Shown here one piece after another: positions 39,070 to 50,578 of a DNA stretch of 64,000 bases; the stretch's first letter is position 1, and each line of letters begins with the position of its first letter. Position numbers and translations under genes: made by a program. The notes below the pieces were generated by a model. It was not told the DNA's origin. It made no database searches and worked only from the letters and a program-made list of their open reading frames with translations. Source of the stretch: Tamarix chinensis (taxonomy: Eukaryota; Streptophyta; Magnoliopsida; Caryophyllales; Tamaricaceae); NCBI GenBank assembly GCA_030549775.1, contig CM060175.1, forward strand, positions 18,148,212-18,212,211, written 5' to 3'.

Positions 39070-39270
39070 TATTTTAATAATGGTTCTTACAAGAGCCGTT
39101 ATTAAAAAAAACATATGAATTTTTTTTAGAGGTTTTAATAAGGGTTTTAACTTATAACCGTTATCAAAACTTCCTTAATAATTGTGTACATTAATTTTCA
39201 TGCTTTTAGTAATAGTTTCAAAAACACTGTTATTAATGTGCTGTTATTATTTCTCGTTTCTGTAGTAGTG
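39070..39270. repeat. Right subterminal zone and terminus of CACTA copy 2
   Basis: TTTTAATAATGGTTCTTAC faces GAGCCGTTATTAAAA, with further single motifs, then the end CGTTTCTGTAGTAGTG. This is the promoter-side (5') end relative to TNP2. Confidence 0.85.
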
Positions 39271-39560
39271 TCTACTAGTATAGCCATATCTATGATGCTA
39301 CCCTTAGGGGATAGACTAGATTACACTAAGCTCTACTTGAAGGTAGCCTTAATGATTGGTAGGGTAGACTTCTGAGTGGACTTAGTCGAGATGGATCTTT
39401 GACAATTTAATGCCATACTAGGGATGAATGTATTGGGGAGATACTGTATAGTGATAAACTGCGCATAGGAACGTGTGGTGTTATATGGGTTGCTAGGGTT
39501 TTGTACAATAAATATAAGCCTAAGCCTACAACCAAGGTGGTATCTGCAATCACACTACAT
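39271..39560 (+). pseudogene. Aspartic protease, second part
   Basis: Continues the frame cut at 23524: 'MMLPLGDRLDYTKLYLKVAL', then, after stops, 'QFNAILGMNVLGRYCIVINC', matching the 'FDVILGMDWL' region of gypsy proteases. Two or more stops are present. Confidence 0.8.
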
Positions 39561-39639
39561 GCATTAATGTGGAAGGGTTAGCTGATGTACCTGTGTAGTG
39601 TCCAGGAGCTAAACAGGGATCTAGCAAACCTAAGTGATA

Positions 39640-40390
39640 TTCCTATGGTTTAGGATTTCCTTGATGTGTTTTCAAAGGAAATCTCAGGTATGCCGCTAGT
39701 GCACAAGATTGACTTTACTATTAACCTAATGCCAAGGGTTGAACCCATGTTAAAGGCCCCTTATAGGATAGCACTGATAGAGTTGAGGGAGTTGAAAGCT
39801 CAGCTGGAGGAGTTATTGGCTCATGGATATATCCACCCAAGTGTATCTCCATAGGTAGCACCCGTCCTATTCATGAAAAAGAAGGACTGGAGCCTCCATC
39901 TATATATTAAATACCAAGGGCTGAATCAGTTGATAGTTAAGAACTGATATCCACTTTCGAGAATCGATGACCTTTTTGACTAGATTCGAGGAGCGACTAC
40001 CTTGTCAAAGGTTAACTTGAGATTAGGTTACCACCAGTTACACATTGCGGATGTTGAAATCATGAAGATGGCTTTTTAGACATGGTATGGGCATTATGAA
40101 TTCACTGTGATGCCTTTCGGGCTCACTAATGCACCTGCCATCTTCTAGGCACTAATGACAAGAATTTTCAAGCCTTTCCTCAACTAGATTGTGGTGATAT
40201 TCATCGATGACATCTTGGTGTACTCCTAAGGTAAGGAGGAGCATGAAAAACACCTTCACACTATTTCGTCTCTCCTTTGAGATCATATCTTATACGCTAA
40301 ACTATCTAAGTGTGGTTTTTGGATTCTTGAGGTTACCTTTTTAGGACACATAATATCAGCTGGGGAGTCATCATTGACTCAATAAAGATG
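39640..40390 (+). pseudogene. Reverse transcriptase of the chromovirus
   Basis: Clear Ty3/gypsy RT blocks: 'LVHKIDFTINLMPRVEPM', 'APVLFMKKKDWSLHLYI', 'YPLSRIDDLFD', 'FTVMPFGLTNAPAIF' and the catalytic 'FIDDILVYS' (about 40200-40226), then '[19 protein letters not shown]'. At least six in-frame stops, many at codons that would be TGG, CAA or CAG, suggest C-to-T decay. Confidence 0.92.
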
Positions 40391-40539
40391 GTGGTGGTCA
40401 CAAATGGAAGGCACCTACATATGTATAAGTGGTTCGTAGCTTCGTAGGTTTGGCCGGATACTACTGACACTGTGTTTAGAAATTCTCAAGGATTACACAC
40501 CCTCTAACAAATCTATTAAAGAAGAATATCAGGTTTCAA

Positions 40540-40990
40540 TGTGATGATACTTATAAAGGGGCATTCCAAGAATTAAAGAAATGCCTGACTACAATGCCTA
40601 TTTTAACTCTGCCATCCAGATATGAGTGATTTGAGGTCTACAGTGATGCTTCCAAGCATGGGTTAGGGCGTGTACTAATGTAGAATGGTAGGTTGGTCGC
40701 TTAGGCCTCCTACCAGCTAAAACTACATGAATAAAATTACCTGATTCATGATCTAGAATTGGCCACAATTGTTTTCGTACTAAAGATCTAGAGGCACTAC
40801 CTATATGGGACAAGATGGAGATTCTTCACCAACCACAAGTGTCTCAAATGTATATTAACTCATAATGAATTGAATATGAGGTAGAAGAGGTGGCTAGATC
40901 TGGTAAAGGACTACAACATTGAACTAAACTACCACGAGGGTAAGACCAATGTGGTTGCAGATGCCTTAAGCAGGAAGACCTCTTAGTTTG
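40540..40990 (+). pseudogene. RNase H of the chromovirus
   Basis: 'FQELKKCLTTMPILTLP', then 'FEVYSDASKHGLGRVLM' with the catalytic Asp in SDAS, 'YLIHDLELATIVFVLK', 'FFTNHKCLKCILTHNELNMR' and 'KTNVVADALSRK' at the end. Stops interrupt the frame. Confidence 0.9.
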
Positions 40991-41289
40991 TGAATTCTCA
41001 TGTGTTAGCAAATTGGTTGCTGGAAGAATTTGGTGAGATGGGAGTAAAGCTCATCCAACAAGGTGATCTTGAGGTTTGCATGAGTGCCCTGACAATTACC
41101 ATAATAGTGTGTGAGGAGATTTGCACCAGACAACCTAGAGATGTTAAGCTCGAAAGTATATGATAGAAGATACAAGAGGGTTGAGATGAAGGATTTTAGA
41201 CACATGAGGATGTTAGCATTTGCTAATAGGGTCGTTGGTGCGTACCATAGTATTGCTCTGATTTGAAGCGTTAGATTTTAGAAGAAGGA

Positions 41290-41410
41290 AATCAACTCCT
41301 CTACTCCATCCATCTAGGAGACAAGGTTTACAAGGACCTTAAGAGGATCTACTGGTGTTCTTGCATGAAGAGGCATGTAGCAGAGTTTGTGTGTGATGTT
41401 TGACCTGTTA
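41290..41410 (+). pseudogene. Integrase zinc-binding region, first part
   Basis: 'LLYSIHLGDKVYKDLKRIYW' followed by 'CSCMKRHVAEFVCDV', the usual gypsy integrase N-terminal block before the CxxC pair. Cut at 41410 by CACTA copy 3 and resumed at 43690. Confidence 0.85.
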
Positions 41411-41700
41411 CACTACCACGGAAAGGGGTTTTAATAACGGTTATTTTATAGTTTTAATAACGGTTTTCAACCGTTATTGAATCGCCCGTTATTAAATCTT
41501 TAATAACGGTTCATAACCGTCATGAAAAATACACAAAAACCCGCGAATATGTGCGTAAACTTCATATTTAATAACCGTTTTTACTTAAAAATCGTTATTA
41601 AAACCTTGTTTTAATAACGGTTCTGATGAAAACCGTTATTAAAACGTAGGTTTTTAATAACGGTTCTTATGAAAAATTGTTATTAAAACTCCACTTTTTT
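41411..41700. repeat. Left subterminal repeats of CACTA copy 3
   Basis: At least six copies of TAATAACGGTT or its complement, many in facing pairs such as AATAACGGTTCTGATG-AAAACCGTTATT. CpG in AACGGTT is largely intact, unlike copies 1 and 2. Confidence 0.9.
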
Positions 41701-43374
41701 TTTTTGCAGTTTTGTTCCTGCCCACATACACAATTGTATGTTAAAACAATTACTAAATCTGTTATGTAAAACAACATCAATTCATACCAAATCTGCAATG
41801 TAAAACAACATCAATTCATACCAAATCTGCAATCACACCATAATTTCAATCAATCTATAATTGGTATGCATGTCTCAATACACCAACTATACTTAGCAAT
41901 AAAATTAGTGGGCATACCGCAACTTGGTAGCTCTACACCCTAAAGTAAAGAGTTCACAGATCTAGGCTGGTAGACGAAATACAAACCTAAAAATGCATGT
42001 AGAATATATAGATCGCTACCTAATACTGAATGAATGAGTGCACGTGCTTGGCCCATTGATCTCTAACTTCATCAATTTCATCAACATTATATTGTTGGCC
42101 TTGTGCATAGTCATCGGTGAAAAATTACAACACCCATGTTTCAATTAATATACAGTTAGCCATTAGGTATGTCATGATTCATTAATAGAAAAATATGGAA
42201 AAGCAAACATACATGGCTTGGATCTATGTTGACCAATCTATTCTAGACTATAAGATCCATTGCTTGTCTTCTTCACTTGAACCCTTAAAAACTTCAATTT
42301 CATCATCATCATCTAAGTTCCTTTGTCTCCAAGATCTTCAATTTTGGAGGTACCTAAAGCTCTTATCTCATCCATAATTACAATAGAGGATAAAGAGATA
42401 AACAATAGAGGAAAAACAATTCTGATAAAAGTAAAAACTAAAATAAATGAAAACATTTATTACCCTACATACAAAATCATACAAAGGTAGGCAACATATG
42501 TTACCACTTTAATCAAGAGGTTATATAACACCATCATACCCTAGAATATGAAAAAGGTTTTCAGGATAGTCTAAATTAAATGTTCAATTTGTAAAAAAGG
42601 CCCTAAAAAGGTTGTATCACTTGTATGTAACAAAAAACCTCAATTTAGAGGCCAAAATGGCCTTTTTTGGGCTCCGATATTGCCCAAACCGGCTCTGCCG
42701 CTTTGCCACATCGTAGATCTCAAAAAAAAAAAACCCAAAATAGCCTCCTAGATCACCTAAATCCGAGGTCCCATGAAAAAGTTATGACCCTCCAAAGTTT
42801 ACAGTTGAATCTAGCTCTAAATAACCTCAATAATGTTTATTATGGTTGTAGCTCTAAATAATGTTGAATCTATATTCTCCATACAACAATAATATGTAAA
42901 GGTCTCGGCCAACACATGCATTTGTTAATATATAACAATAACGCAACAAATTCAACAACAAACAGCAAAATTTTCAGCCAACACATTCAACAACACATTT
43001 TCGAACGAAACCCTGGCGACATGCATTTATATAAGTAGATAAAAAGTTACGAGAGGAAGAACAAACACATAAATAAAGTGAGCTAGCTACAAACACGACG
43101 ATGAGAATGTTGAGAGAGGCAAGGGCTTCAAACACGACAGAGGATGAAGGTGCAAGTGCCAGCTAGCTTCGGAATAATGGCAAAGGCGTGGTGGAGAGTT
43201 GGCGGTGCGAGGGTTTCCTTTACTTGAGAGGAGCCCGTGTGGTGGTGTGAGTTGGTTGTGCACGGTGTGGTGGTCCGAGGGTTTGCAAGGAGAAGGAGAG
43301 CAAGAGAACGAAAGTGCAGAGAGTCTGAAAACTTTGGCACGAAATAGAACCGAGCGAAATAAAAGTTTGATTTT

Positions 43375-43689
43375 GGGGTTTTAATAACGGTTCCTGAGAG
43401 AACCGTTATTAAAGGGTTTTAATAACGGTTCTTCCAAGAACCGTCATTAAAAGCTTCTGACTTTTGACAACGGTTCTAATATGAACCGTTATTAAATCCT
43501 CTTTTAATAACGATTTATATAAAATCGTTATTAAAACATCCGTCCAAATTTTAACGTTGCCCTTTTAATAACGGTTTTTAACTAGAACCGTTATCAAAAC
43601 TTCCCGCCGATAATTTTCACGCATTTGACAACGGTTTTCAAACTACCGTTATTAATGTCCCATTATTATTTCCCGTGTTTGTAGTAGTG
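43375..43689. repeat. Right subterminal repeats of CACTA copy 3
   Basis: A series of facing pairs (AATAACGGTTCCTGAGAG-AACCGTTATT and others at about 43381-43620), then CATTATTATTTCCCGTG and the GTAGTG end. Confidence 0.9.
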
Positions 43690-44630
43690 TTAGAAGGTTA
43701 AGTTTGAGGATTGTAGGTTTGTAGAGTTAGTATATCCTTTGGAAGTGATAGGTTGGAAATGGGAATCAATGCCATGGATTTTGTATGTGGGTTGCCAAGG
43801 ACTTGTAGCGTGTGTGACACTATCTGGGTCATTGTGGATAGACTAACTAAGATAGGGGTTTTTATACTGATGAAATCGACCTAGATTATGAACTAGTTGG
43901 CTAATGATTACATGAATTTTGTGGTTAGCAGGCATGGCATGCCTGAGGATATTATCTCCGATAGGGACTAGAGGTTTCTCTCCCACTTTTGGTAGAATTT
44001 GAAAGAGGTTCTAGGAAAAAAGCTAAAAATGAGTACTTCCTTTCACTCAGCTACAAACGGGTAGATCGAGAGGATCATTCAGACACTCGAGGGTATGTTA
44101 CAAGCTTTCTCTATTAATATTTAAGGCTATTAAGAGGACCATCTACATTTTGTGGAGCTTTTGCACAATAACAACTACCATGCTAGCATAGGGATGGCAT
44201 CCTTTAAGGCATTATATGGATGAAAATGGCGGACAACTTTGTGGTGGAATGATATCAGTGAGACTACGGTACTAGGGCCTGAGATGATTGGGGAGATGAC
44301 CCAATAGTTCCGCATGATCTAGGACAAGATAAAAGTGGCTCAGAGTCATAAGAAGAGTTATGCTAATCAGAGACGTTGTGGTTATGATTTTGGGTATGGA
44401 GATAAGGTGTTGTTAAGGGCTCCCCCCACTAAGGGAGTTCAGAAGTTTGGCAAGAGGGAAATTGAGGCCGAGGTATATTGTCTCCTACGATATCCTAAAC
44501 ATAGTGGGTGAGGTTGCTTACTTGTTGGAGCTCCCACTAGAGTTAGCATGTGTCCACAATGTCTTTTATGTCTCCAAATTACAGAAGTATGTTGCAGATC
44601 CTTCCCATGTAATGAGGTAGATCTCAACGA
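43690..44630 (+). pseudogene. Integrase core and C-terminal part
   Basis: Split over frames by indels. 'VGNGNQCHG' in the region of WKWE..MDF; 'TIWVIVDRLTK' (about 43825, first catalytic Asp); 'IISDRD' (about 43950, second Asp); 'RSRGSFRHSR' over the SERTIQTLE site; 'YGDKVLLRAPPTKGVQKFGK' (44395-44455); 'YDILNIVGEVAYLLELPLEL' and 'VHNVFYVSKLQKYVADPSHV' (44485-44610). This is the usual chromovirus integrase order. Many stops. Confidence 0.88.
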
Positions 44631-44639
44631 CTCTCTAGC

Positions 44640-44800
44640 CTATGAGGAAAGGCCTTTACAAATCCTCAATACCTAGATTTAGCAAACCTAAACAAACTCG
44701 GTTCCACTCGTAAAGGTTCTTTGGAGCCACTATAGGATAGAAGAATCCACTTGGGAATAAGAAAAGGATAGGTGTGAGAGGTACCCTTAACTCTTCATTA
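44640..44800 (+). pseudogene. Chromodomain-like C-terminus
   Basis: 'VLWSHYRIEESTWE' followed, after a stop, by 'KDRCERYPQLF', matching the end of chromovirus integrase proteins (VLW..H..EEATWE..E.M...YP.LF). Such domains steer insertion to heterochromatin. Confidence 0.8.
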
Positions 44801-44950
44801 GGTGAGTTAAATTTTAGAACCATTTTCCTTTTAGGGGTAGTATCTAGTAGAGCATGTCTGTACCGTTAGGGTTAATCACTAGGAAAACCTTTCTCCCCAC
44901 TCCCTTGTTCCTTTTACCAACCCTTAGCTTATGACTTCGAGGATGAAGTC

Positions 44951-44970
44951 TTTCTTTAAGGCGGTAGTGA
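44951..44970 (+). other. Polypurine tract before the 3' LTR
   Basis: 'aaggcggtagtga' directly precedes the LTR start TGTAATATCC. Position and purine bias fit, although it contains a few pyrimidines. Confidence 0.6.
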
Positions 44971-46587
44971 TGTAATATCCTGATTAAAAAAATAAATTTA
45001 AATTTAAATTAATTATTATTAGCATAATTTTGAGATTATATTTTAATTATTTAGTCTAGAATAATTTATAAGTAATTTATAACAATTTTATTTATTTATA
45101 TAATTATCATTTTATTTTTGGGACTAAGCCAAATTTATCCCAAAATCTAATCTAAATCCCACAATTTTTTCTTTTTTCTCTTTTCCTTTTCTCTCTCCTT
45201 TTTTTCTTTTTATCATTTTTCCTTTTCTTCCTTATTCTCTTTTTTAGCTATGTTGTTGCCGACCTAGTCCCCCACTCCTTCTTTCTCTCTTCATTTTCTT
45301 TCTTCCCCGAGCGGCCTACCTGTTTCCTTTCCTTTTTTCTCGCTCCTTCCTTTTCTTTTGTCCCTTTTTTCTCCCCATCTTCTTCCTCACACCTGTCTCC
45401 CTCATGTCATTGTCCTTCCCCATCAAATTTTCCCCTACAAATGCCCCTTGCACCTAGCCAAACCTATCTCCCTTTCCCTTCTCTACTATGTAGGGCCATG
45501 CACGCTAGTATGCACCCCTACCCCCTTTGAACCTCCTACACTTGGCCACCCGCTCCCATATACCTGCCCTTGCCCTACCCTACCACCTACACCCGTCCTC
45601 TCCCTACAACCTAGGAAGCTTATTGCCCCCTATAATCTTCCCTACTCCCTCAACTCCCTTCCCTACCTATAAATACCTCCTTTGATGCCCCTTATATTTT
45701 TCTCCCATCAATAAACCCTCCTCTATTTCTAAGCAACCCCTCTTCTAGCCCACTCCATCCCTTTCCGTCACTATCACCACCCGGCCACCCCTTGTGCCTC
45801 CTCTCTTCCTTACTTGCACCTACCTAGCCTATAGATCTCCCTTTCCCCTCCTTCTTCCCTTCTTCTTTTCCCCGAGCCTTCAACAGTTGCAGGCTGTGCC
45901 TCCCAATGCCACCATCGTCAACCACTCCTTCCCTCCACACCACCACTGCACCTTAGCTGCCCTACACAAGTGCCCTAGCCTGTGTAGTCACGCCTAGAAA
46001 CCCCTTTCTCTCCTCCCTCTCCCCCTCCTTTCCCCGCCCCCTCTCGGCTATATGCCCCTACACCATCACCGGCCACCAGTTCTATCACCTTAACCATCCC
46101 CCACTAGCTTATCCTAATGCCAAAACTACTCTAGACCCCACGCTGCTAACCCTCACCTTTTTCACCAAAAATTGTCCACCACCAGTACGCCACTGCACCA
46201 TTTTTCTTCCTATTCTAGTCGCCACCACTTCCTTTTGTCTCTTTGAGTTTTCATTGAACTAGATTCCTTATTATTATTCTTTTGTGTTAAAAAAAAGAGA
46301 AAAAAAGAAAAGGGAAAAGATAGCCTAAGTTCGGATATTTTCATTTTCTAGGTATTGTTCTGGTGAAAGCGAGAGAGGAGGTGTAGGTCATTCGTACTTA
46401 GAGACCAGGGGGATACAATCATAGCCAGGGCCTTATTTTTGTTAAAATATGACCTTTATATGTGATAAGTGGAGAGATGCATGAAATTTTTGATGGTTCT
46501 AGGGTTATATGTGCGTCTTGGCTTAGCATTGACCAAAGGTAAGAAGATGTGTGGACATGATTGTGTTGGTGTAAGTATTTATGTGCA
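44971..46587 (+). repeat. 3' LTR of the chromovirus, left part
   Basis: Starts TGTAATATCCTGATT and aligns with the 5' LTR fragment at 22303. A 1.1-kb pyrimidine-rich tract (45170-46260) follows. The open frames inside (for example 45358-45672) are compositional. Broken at 46588 by another LTR. Confidence 0.88.
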
Positions 46588-47370
46588 TATAACACCCCAA
46601 AAAATTTTCTTATTCTAATCCCATATCATTAAAACCCTAGTTCAATTCTAATCTTGAGAAAATCTTATTTTATCCTTAACCAAAAATTTTTAATCTAAAA
46701 ACCTTAACTGAATCCAAAATCTTTGACCCGGATAAACCATATTTTGTAACCCAATCTCAAATCCACTAAAATTTTCCACTAATCCTATTTGTTTTAGCTA
46801 ATCTAATATCATGTAAACTAATCCCCAACCTTTTCTCCTTGTCCTTTTTCTTTCTCCTTTTCTTTTTTTTCTTCCTTCTTCTTTCTTCCATCAACCTTGC
46901 CGTAACATTTGACTAAAATTTATGCAACTTGCATCCCCCCACTTGCATAATCTCCCATCACCTCTTTTGTAGCCACCCTCATCCCTCATCCCTCTTCCAT
47001 CACTCATCTTCTTTTTTTATCCCATGTTACCCAACCTGCACACACACCCCTCCCTTGCCACCATTCTAATTCTCATGCAACATACTCATAAGCCATCACC
47101 ATCCCTTGCTGCACCCTGTGCAGATTTCCAAACATTCAACCATCATCTCCACTGCCACCCTTCATGATCTGCACCATTCCCTTTCATCTCCTATTTGCAT
47201 ATCTTCCCTCCCATTTTTTTCTTCCATCATGCACGCCCATGTGTATATATACACACACACACTAGACACCCTCCTTCCTTCCTCTTCATCTTGCCTCTAT
47301 TATAACCATTTTTGTGTCAAGAAAACACTACCCCAAGCCCCTCTCTTTTCTCTCTTCTTCTTCCTCCTTT

Positions 47371-47675
47371 CTTCTTCTTCTTCTTCTTCTTCTTCTTCTT
47401 CTTCTTCTTCTTCTTCTTCTTCTTCTTCTTCTTCTTCTTCTTCTTCTTCTTCTTCTTCTTCTTCTTCTTCTTCTTCTTCTTCTTCTTCTTCTTCTTCTTC
47501 TTCTTCTTCTTCTTCTTCTTCTTCTTCTTCTTCTTCTTCTTCTTCTTCTTCTTCTTCTTCTTCTTCTTCTTCTTCTTCTTCTTCTTCTTCTTCTTCTTCT
47601 TCTTCTTCTTCTTCTTCTTCTTCTTCTTCTTCTTCTTCTTCTTCTTCTTCTTCTTCTTCTTCTTCTTCTTCTTCT
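47371..47675. repeat. (TTC)n / (GAA)n array, about 102 units
   Basis: About 305 bp of uninterrupted TTC triplets within the pyrimidine tract of the nested LTR. All long Ser, Leu, Phe, Lys and Arg frames across 47106-47808 are its translations and not genes. Confidence 0.98.
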
Positions 47676-48311
47676 GCCTCCCATCACCACTATACACCAC
47701 CCATCGACCGGTACAACTAATGTGAGTAGGGCTAAGGTGATGTTTTTTTACTATTTTCTTCAACCGGTGAGAATAGTTGCTCGGGACTATTTTTCTCCAA
47801 GGAGATGATGTTTTTAAATATCCATTCCATCAAATTAAGAATAGTGGGGCCACTACTCATTGTGGAATGAAAATATAATAGTATAAACTATGGAAAAGAC
47901 ACTAATAATTCAAAGTGGAAGAGTACGTGAGTTACGATCAAGGTGTTGTTTTTATATCCATTCCACCAAAGAGAATATTTGCATGATAGTTTTCTGCCTG
48001 AGAAGGTGATGTTTTTAGATCCATTCCATTGGATGATAATAGTGGCTCAAGTGTGTTGTCTTTGAGAAGGTGTTTCAAACCAGTCTATCTATTTAAGAAT
48101 AGTGAGGTTCCTATACTTAGTGTATATAAAAGAATGAAAATGCTTATATCCAATAAAGAGGCCTGAATCATTAATTATCTTATGAGATGTCTCATTTATT
48201 TGAATGTATACTTATCATTTGTTGTGAATGCATGTGTTATTTGTAACCCTAATTCAAAAGTATTGTTATCTTACTCGGTATGTAGCATATTTATTACCTT
48301 TTTATGGGTGC

Positions 48312-48329
48312 TGCTCATTCCCACGAGTA
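48312..48329 (+). other. Hairpin in the nested LTR
   Basis: TGCTCAT-TCCC-ACGAGTA: the same position and sequence as 50561-50578, with one G-T pair and one mismatch. Confidence 0.55.
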
Positions 48330-49782
48330 GGAGACCATGATTCTTGTGTACAGGTCTTAGAAGATCCTCTATATGACTATGTTTCCTATGATGCACTCTA
48401 TGGAGATGAGTGATCTTATCTGTAATGAGCATTTGGGTGAAGAGTAATGTTATCTGGTAGATATATTTACCTAGATGCCTTTTTGGACTCTTGATCTATG
48501 GTACCCCTTATTTTATATTTTGTTTATTGTAATTCAAAGTCAATCTCTAAACTCATTTTGTATTATAAATGTTTCTTTTATTTCTAATCTCCTTGTGTTA
48601 CTATAAATAATTTTAGCCTTGTGAGTGATTTAGGGATGGTTGAATAAACCAAACTTATGTCAATTACGGTGGTAACCCCCAATATTTTACTTATATGCTT
48701 TCACTAGAAAGAAAAATTTTTCATTAGTAAAAATCAAAGTGTTATATTATATCTCTATTTTATGACATTGTGTGTTTGATAAGTTGGGGAGTCCTTGTGT
48801 TACATGCCTTCTCACTTAGGTAGGGTTCTCAGACCTATGGGCATTTTGGTCAATATGGTAAAAAATAGCGTACAGGGTACTCTAGAGTGTAATTTTTCCT
48901 AAAATCAGTTGGATGTGCCATACAAAATAACTATGGTAGAAATAAGGAGGTCTAGGGTAAACATAGTATAAGGAGGGCTAACAATGCATGGGGTAATTCA
49001 AACCTAAGGGAAGCTATGACTAGGGGCGATTAGAGTAGGGTTTGGTTGCTAAGAGTGGATATCGGGATTAATGATGATATTGTTAGGCAGCCTTGCACAT
49101 TTGTGGAGTTAACAAAAAGGTGGAACTAGGGTTTTGGTAGGTCAAAACACGCAACCCTAGGGGTAAGTTATTATCACTTAATATAAACGAGGAAGTTAGG
49201 CTGTAACCTTGGATTGTGATGGTAATCATGCTATTTGGAGATTGTGTACCAAATTAAACAATCATTTAGGATAAGTGGGAGCTATTATAACCACAATAAG
49301 GAATTAGAGTTTCGAGAGGGGTCCACTTAGGGAGGTTATTATCATATATGCGAAATGGTAGAGTTAGGATACAAAAATTCAGGGGATGGCTAATCATACT
49401 AACATATGATTGGGTATGGAAAATAAGGGCTAAACAAGTAGTAGAGAAGGGGCAAGGCTAATTAGGAAAAATCAGGGTTTTGAGGAGTACACTAGAGGCC
49501 AATTGTTATCATATATGAAAAATGGGGGTAATAGGATATGACTCATGATAAAAGCTGTTTTCAATGATAGGTTTGGGATTTTGGGTAAACTAGGGACTCA
49601 AAGGAACATTGAGGGTATAGATGTACCCATAATTATGAAATTAGGGTTTGTAAGGGAACAGGATGATCTCGGGATGGTAGTAGGGGAAGGCACCATTCAT
49701 GAGTTATATCTGGAATAAATAAAATACAAGTAAGAAACTAATCATTTAAGGTGGTAGATTATTTGAGTCAGGACCATTTATA

Positions 49783-50360
49783 TTTACCGGTTCATCGGTG
49801 AGAAAAGTGGCCAGGATCGTTCTACCAGGGTTTGTACTTTATTTACCGGTCCACAAGTTAGAATAATGGCCAGAAGCATTCTACCCTAGGCTTGTATTTT
49901 ATTTATTGGTCCACCAGTGCGAATAGTCCACCAGTGCGAATAGTGGCCACAAGCGTACTGTCCTAGGTTTGTACTTTGTTTACCGGCCCACTAGTGAGAA
50001 TAGTGGCCAGGAGTGTGTTGTCTTGCATTTATACGTTGATTACCCTTTCACCGGTGAGAATAATGGGGTCTTAACTCAAGTAAATAATACCATTGGACGA
50101 TATCAAATTTTGGGAAGACATTAACTACATATAGTGGAACACTATATTGGTCAAGACCGGATGTACTTTGTTTACCTATCCACCAATGAGAACAGTGGTC
50201 AGGAGCATGTTGCCTTGGGTTTGTACTTTATTTACTAGTCGATAAGTGAAAATAGTGGCGAGGAGTTATTTACCGATCCACCAATGATAATAGTGGAGAG
50301 GAGCGTGTTGCTCTGGGGTTGTACTTTGATTATCATTCCACTAGTAAGAATAGTGGGGTC
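49783..50360 (+). repeat. Dyad-motif array of the chromovirus 3' LTR
   Basis: About ten copies of TTTACCGGTCCACCAGTGAG plus AATAGTGG, spaced about 65-68 bp, one partly duplicated at about 49920. The array has two blocks, each ending in a GTGGGGTC variant. Confidence 0.85.
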
Positions 50361-50560
50361 TCTGAACCTATGTGGATAAAATAAATGAGTTGACTATTTA
50401 TTGCATTAATAGCTTGAGTCTAGATAATAATGATGAACTGATATAATCAACCTATGCACATTTAATATATTATTGTGGTGTTATTAAAATCTCTAACCTA
50501 CTTGATTATAATGTTATCTTACTCAGCACGTAACATACTGATCACTCCTATTATGAGTGT

Positions 50561-50578
50561 TGCTCATTCCCATGAGCA
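50561..50578 (+). other. Perfect 7-bp hairpin near the LTR 3' part
   Basis: TGCTCAT-TCCC-ATGAGCA, about 25 bp before 'tttgtgtaggtgg'. Confidence 0.7.

Larger units (their letters stand above)
23525..39270 (-). mobile_element. CACTA (En/Spm) transposon copy 2 (TSD TCT)
   Basis: The plus-strand left end is CACTACTCCTGAAAGGGG and the right end is TTTCTGTAGTAGTG, flanked by the 3-bp duplication TCT (23522-23524 and 39271-39273), the CACTA hallmark. Removing it restores the protease frame of the host chromovirus. Genes read from the right end: TNP2 (36680-33120), then the TNPA/Ulp1-like gene (33110-31185, continued 25987-24780). Nested inside are a 5.19-kb solo LTR and a 537-bp hAT-type MITE. Without them the element is about 10.0 kb. 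Stops and frameshifts make it non-functional. Confidence 0.95.
41411..43689. mobile_element. CACTA copy 3, non-autonomous (TSD TTA)
   Basis: 2279 bp, left end CACTACCACGGAAAGGGG, right end CCCGTGTTTGTAGTAGTG, with the exact 3-bp duplication TTA (41408-41410, 43690-43692). Both ends share the subterminal repeats of copies 1 and 2. Inside, 42170-42255 still matches the tail of the Ulp1-like gene ('RAMDLIV' on the minus strand), then the TNP2 and Ptta genes are missing, and 42895-43060 matches the region near 13480-13630 of copy 1. It is a deletion derivative that would need transposase in trans. GC-rich frames at 43128-43384 are not supported as genes. Confidence 0.93.
46588..48746 (+). mobile_element. 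Nested solo LTR (about 2.2 kb) within the 3' LTR
   Basis: Starts TATAACACCCC and ends AAGTGTTATA, with internal layout like the LTR at 57316: AT-rich start, pyrimidine tract, dyad-motif array (47700-48120), hairpin (48312-48329) and a 3' end beginning 'aattacggtggtaac'. No clear 5-bp duplication was found (GTGCA against TTATA), so the exact ends are uncertain. It contains the long TTC array. Confidence 0.7.

Noticed and set aside
43128..43384. GC-rich frames near the right end of CACTA copy 3
   Set aside because: Equivalent DNA in copy 2 (38750-39100) does not keep the frame; it is probably the promoter-side leader of the element.
45358..45997. Frames in the 3' LTR pyrimidine tract
   Set aside because: Compositional, as in the other LTRs; no conservation of frame with the 5' LTR fragment.
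47106..47808. Poly-Ser, poly-Phe, poly-Leu, poly-Lys and poly-Arg frames
   Set aside because: They are translations of the TTC array in different frames.
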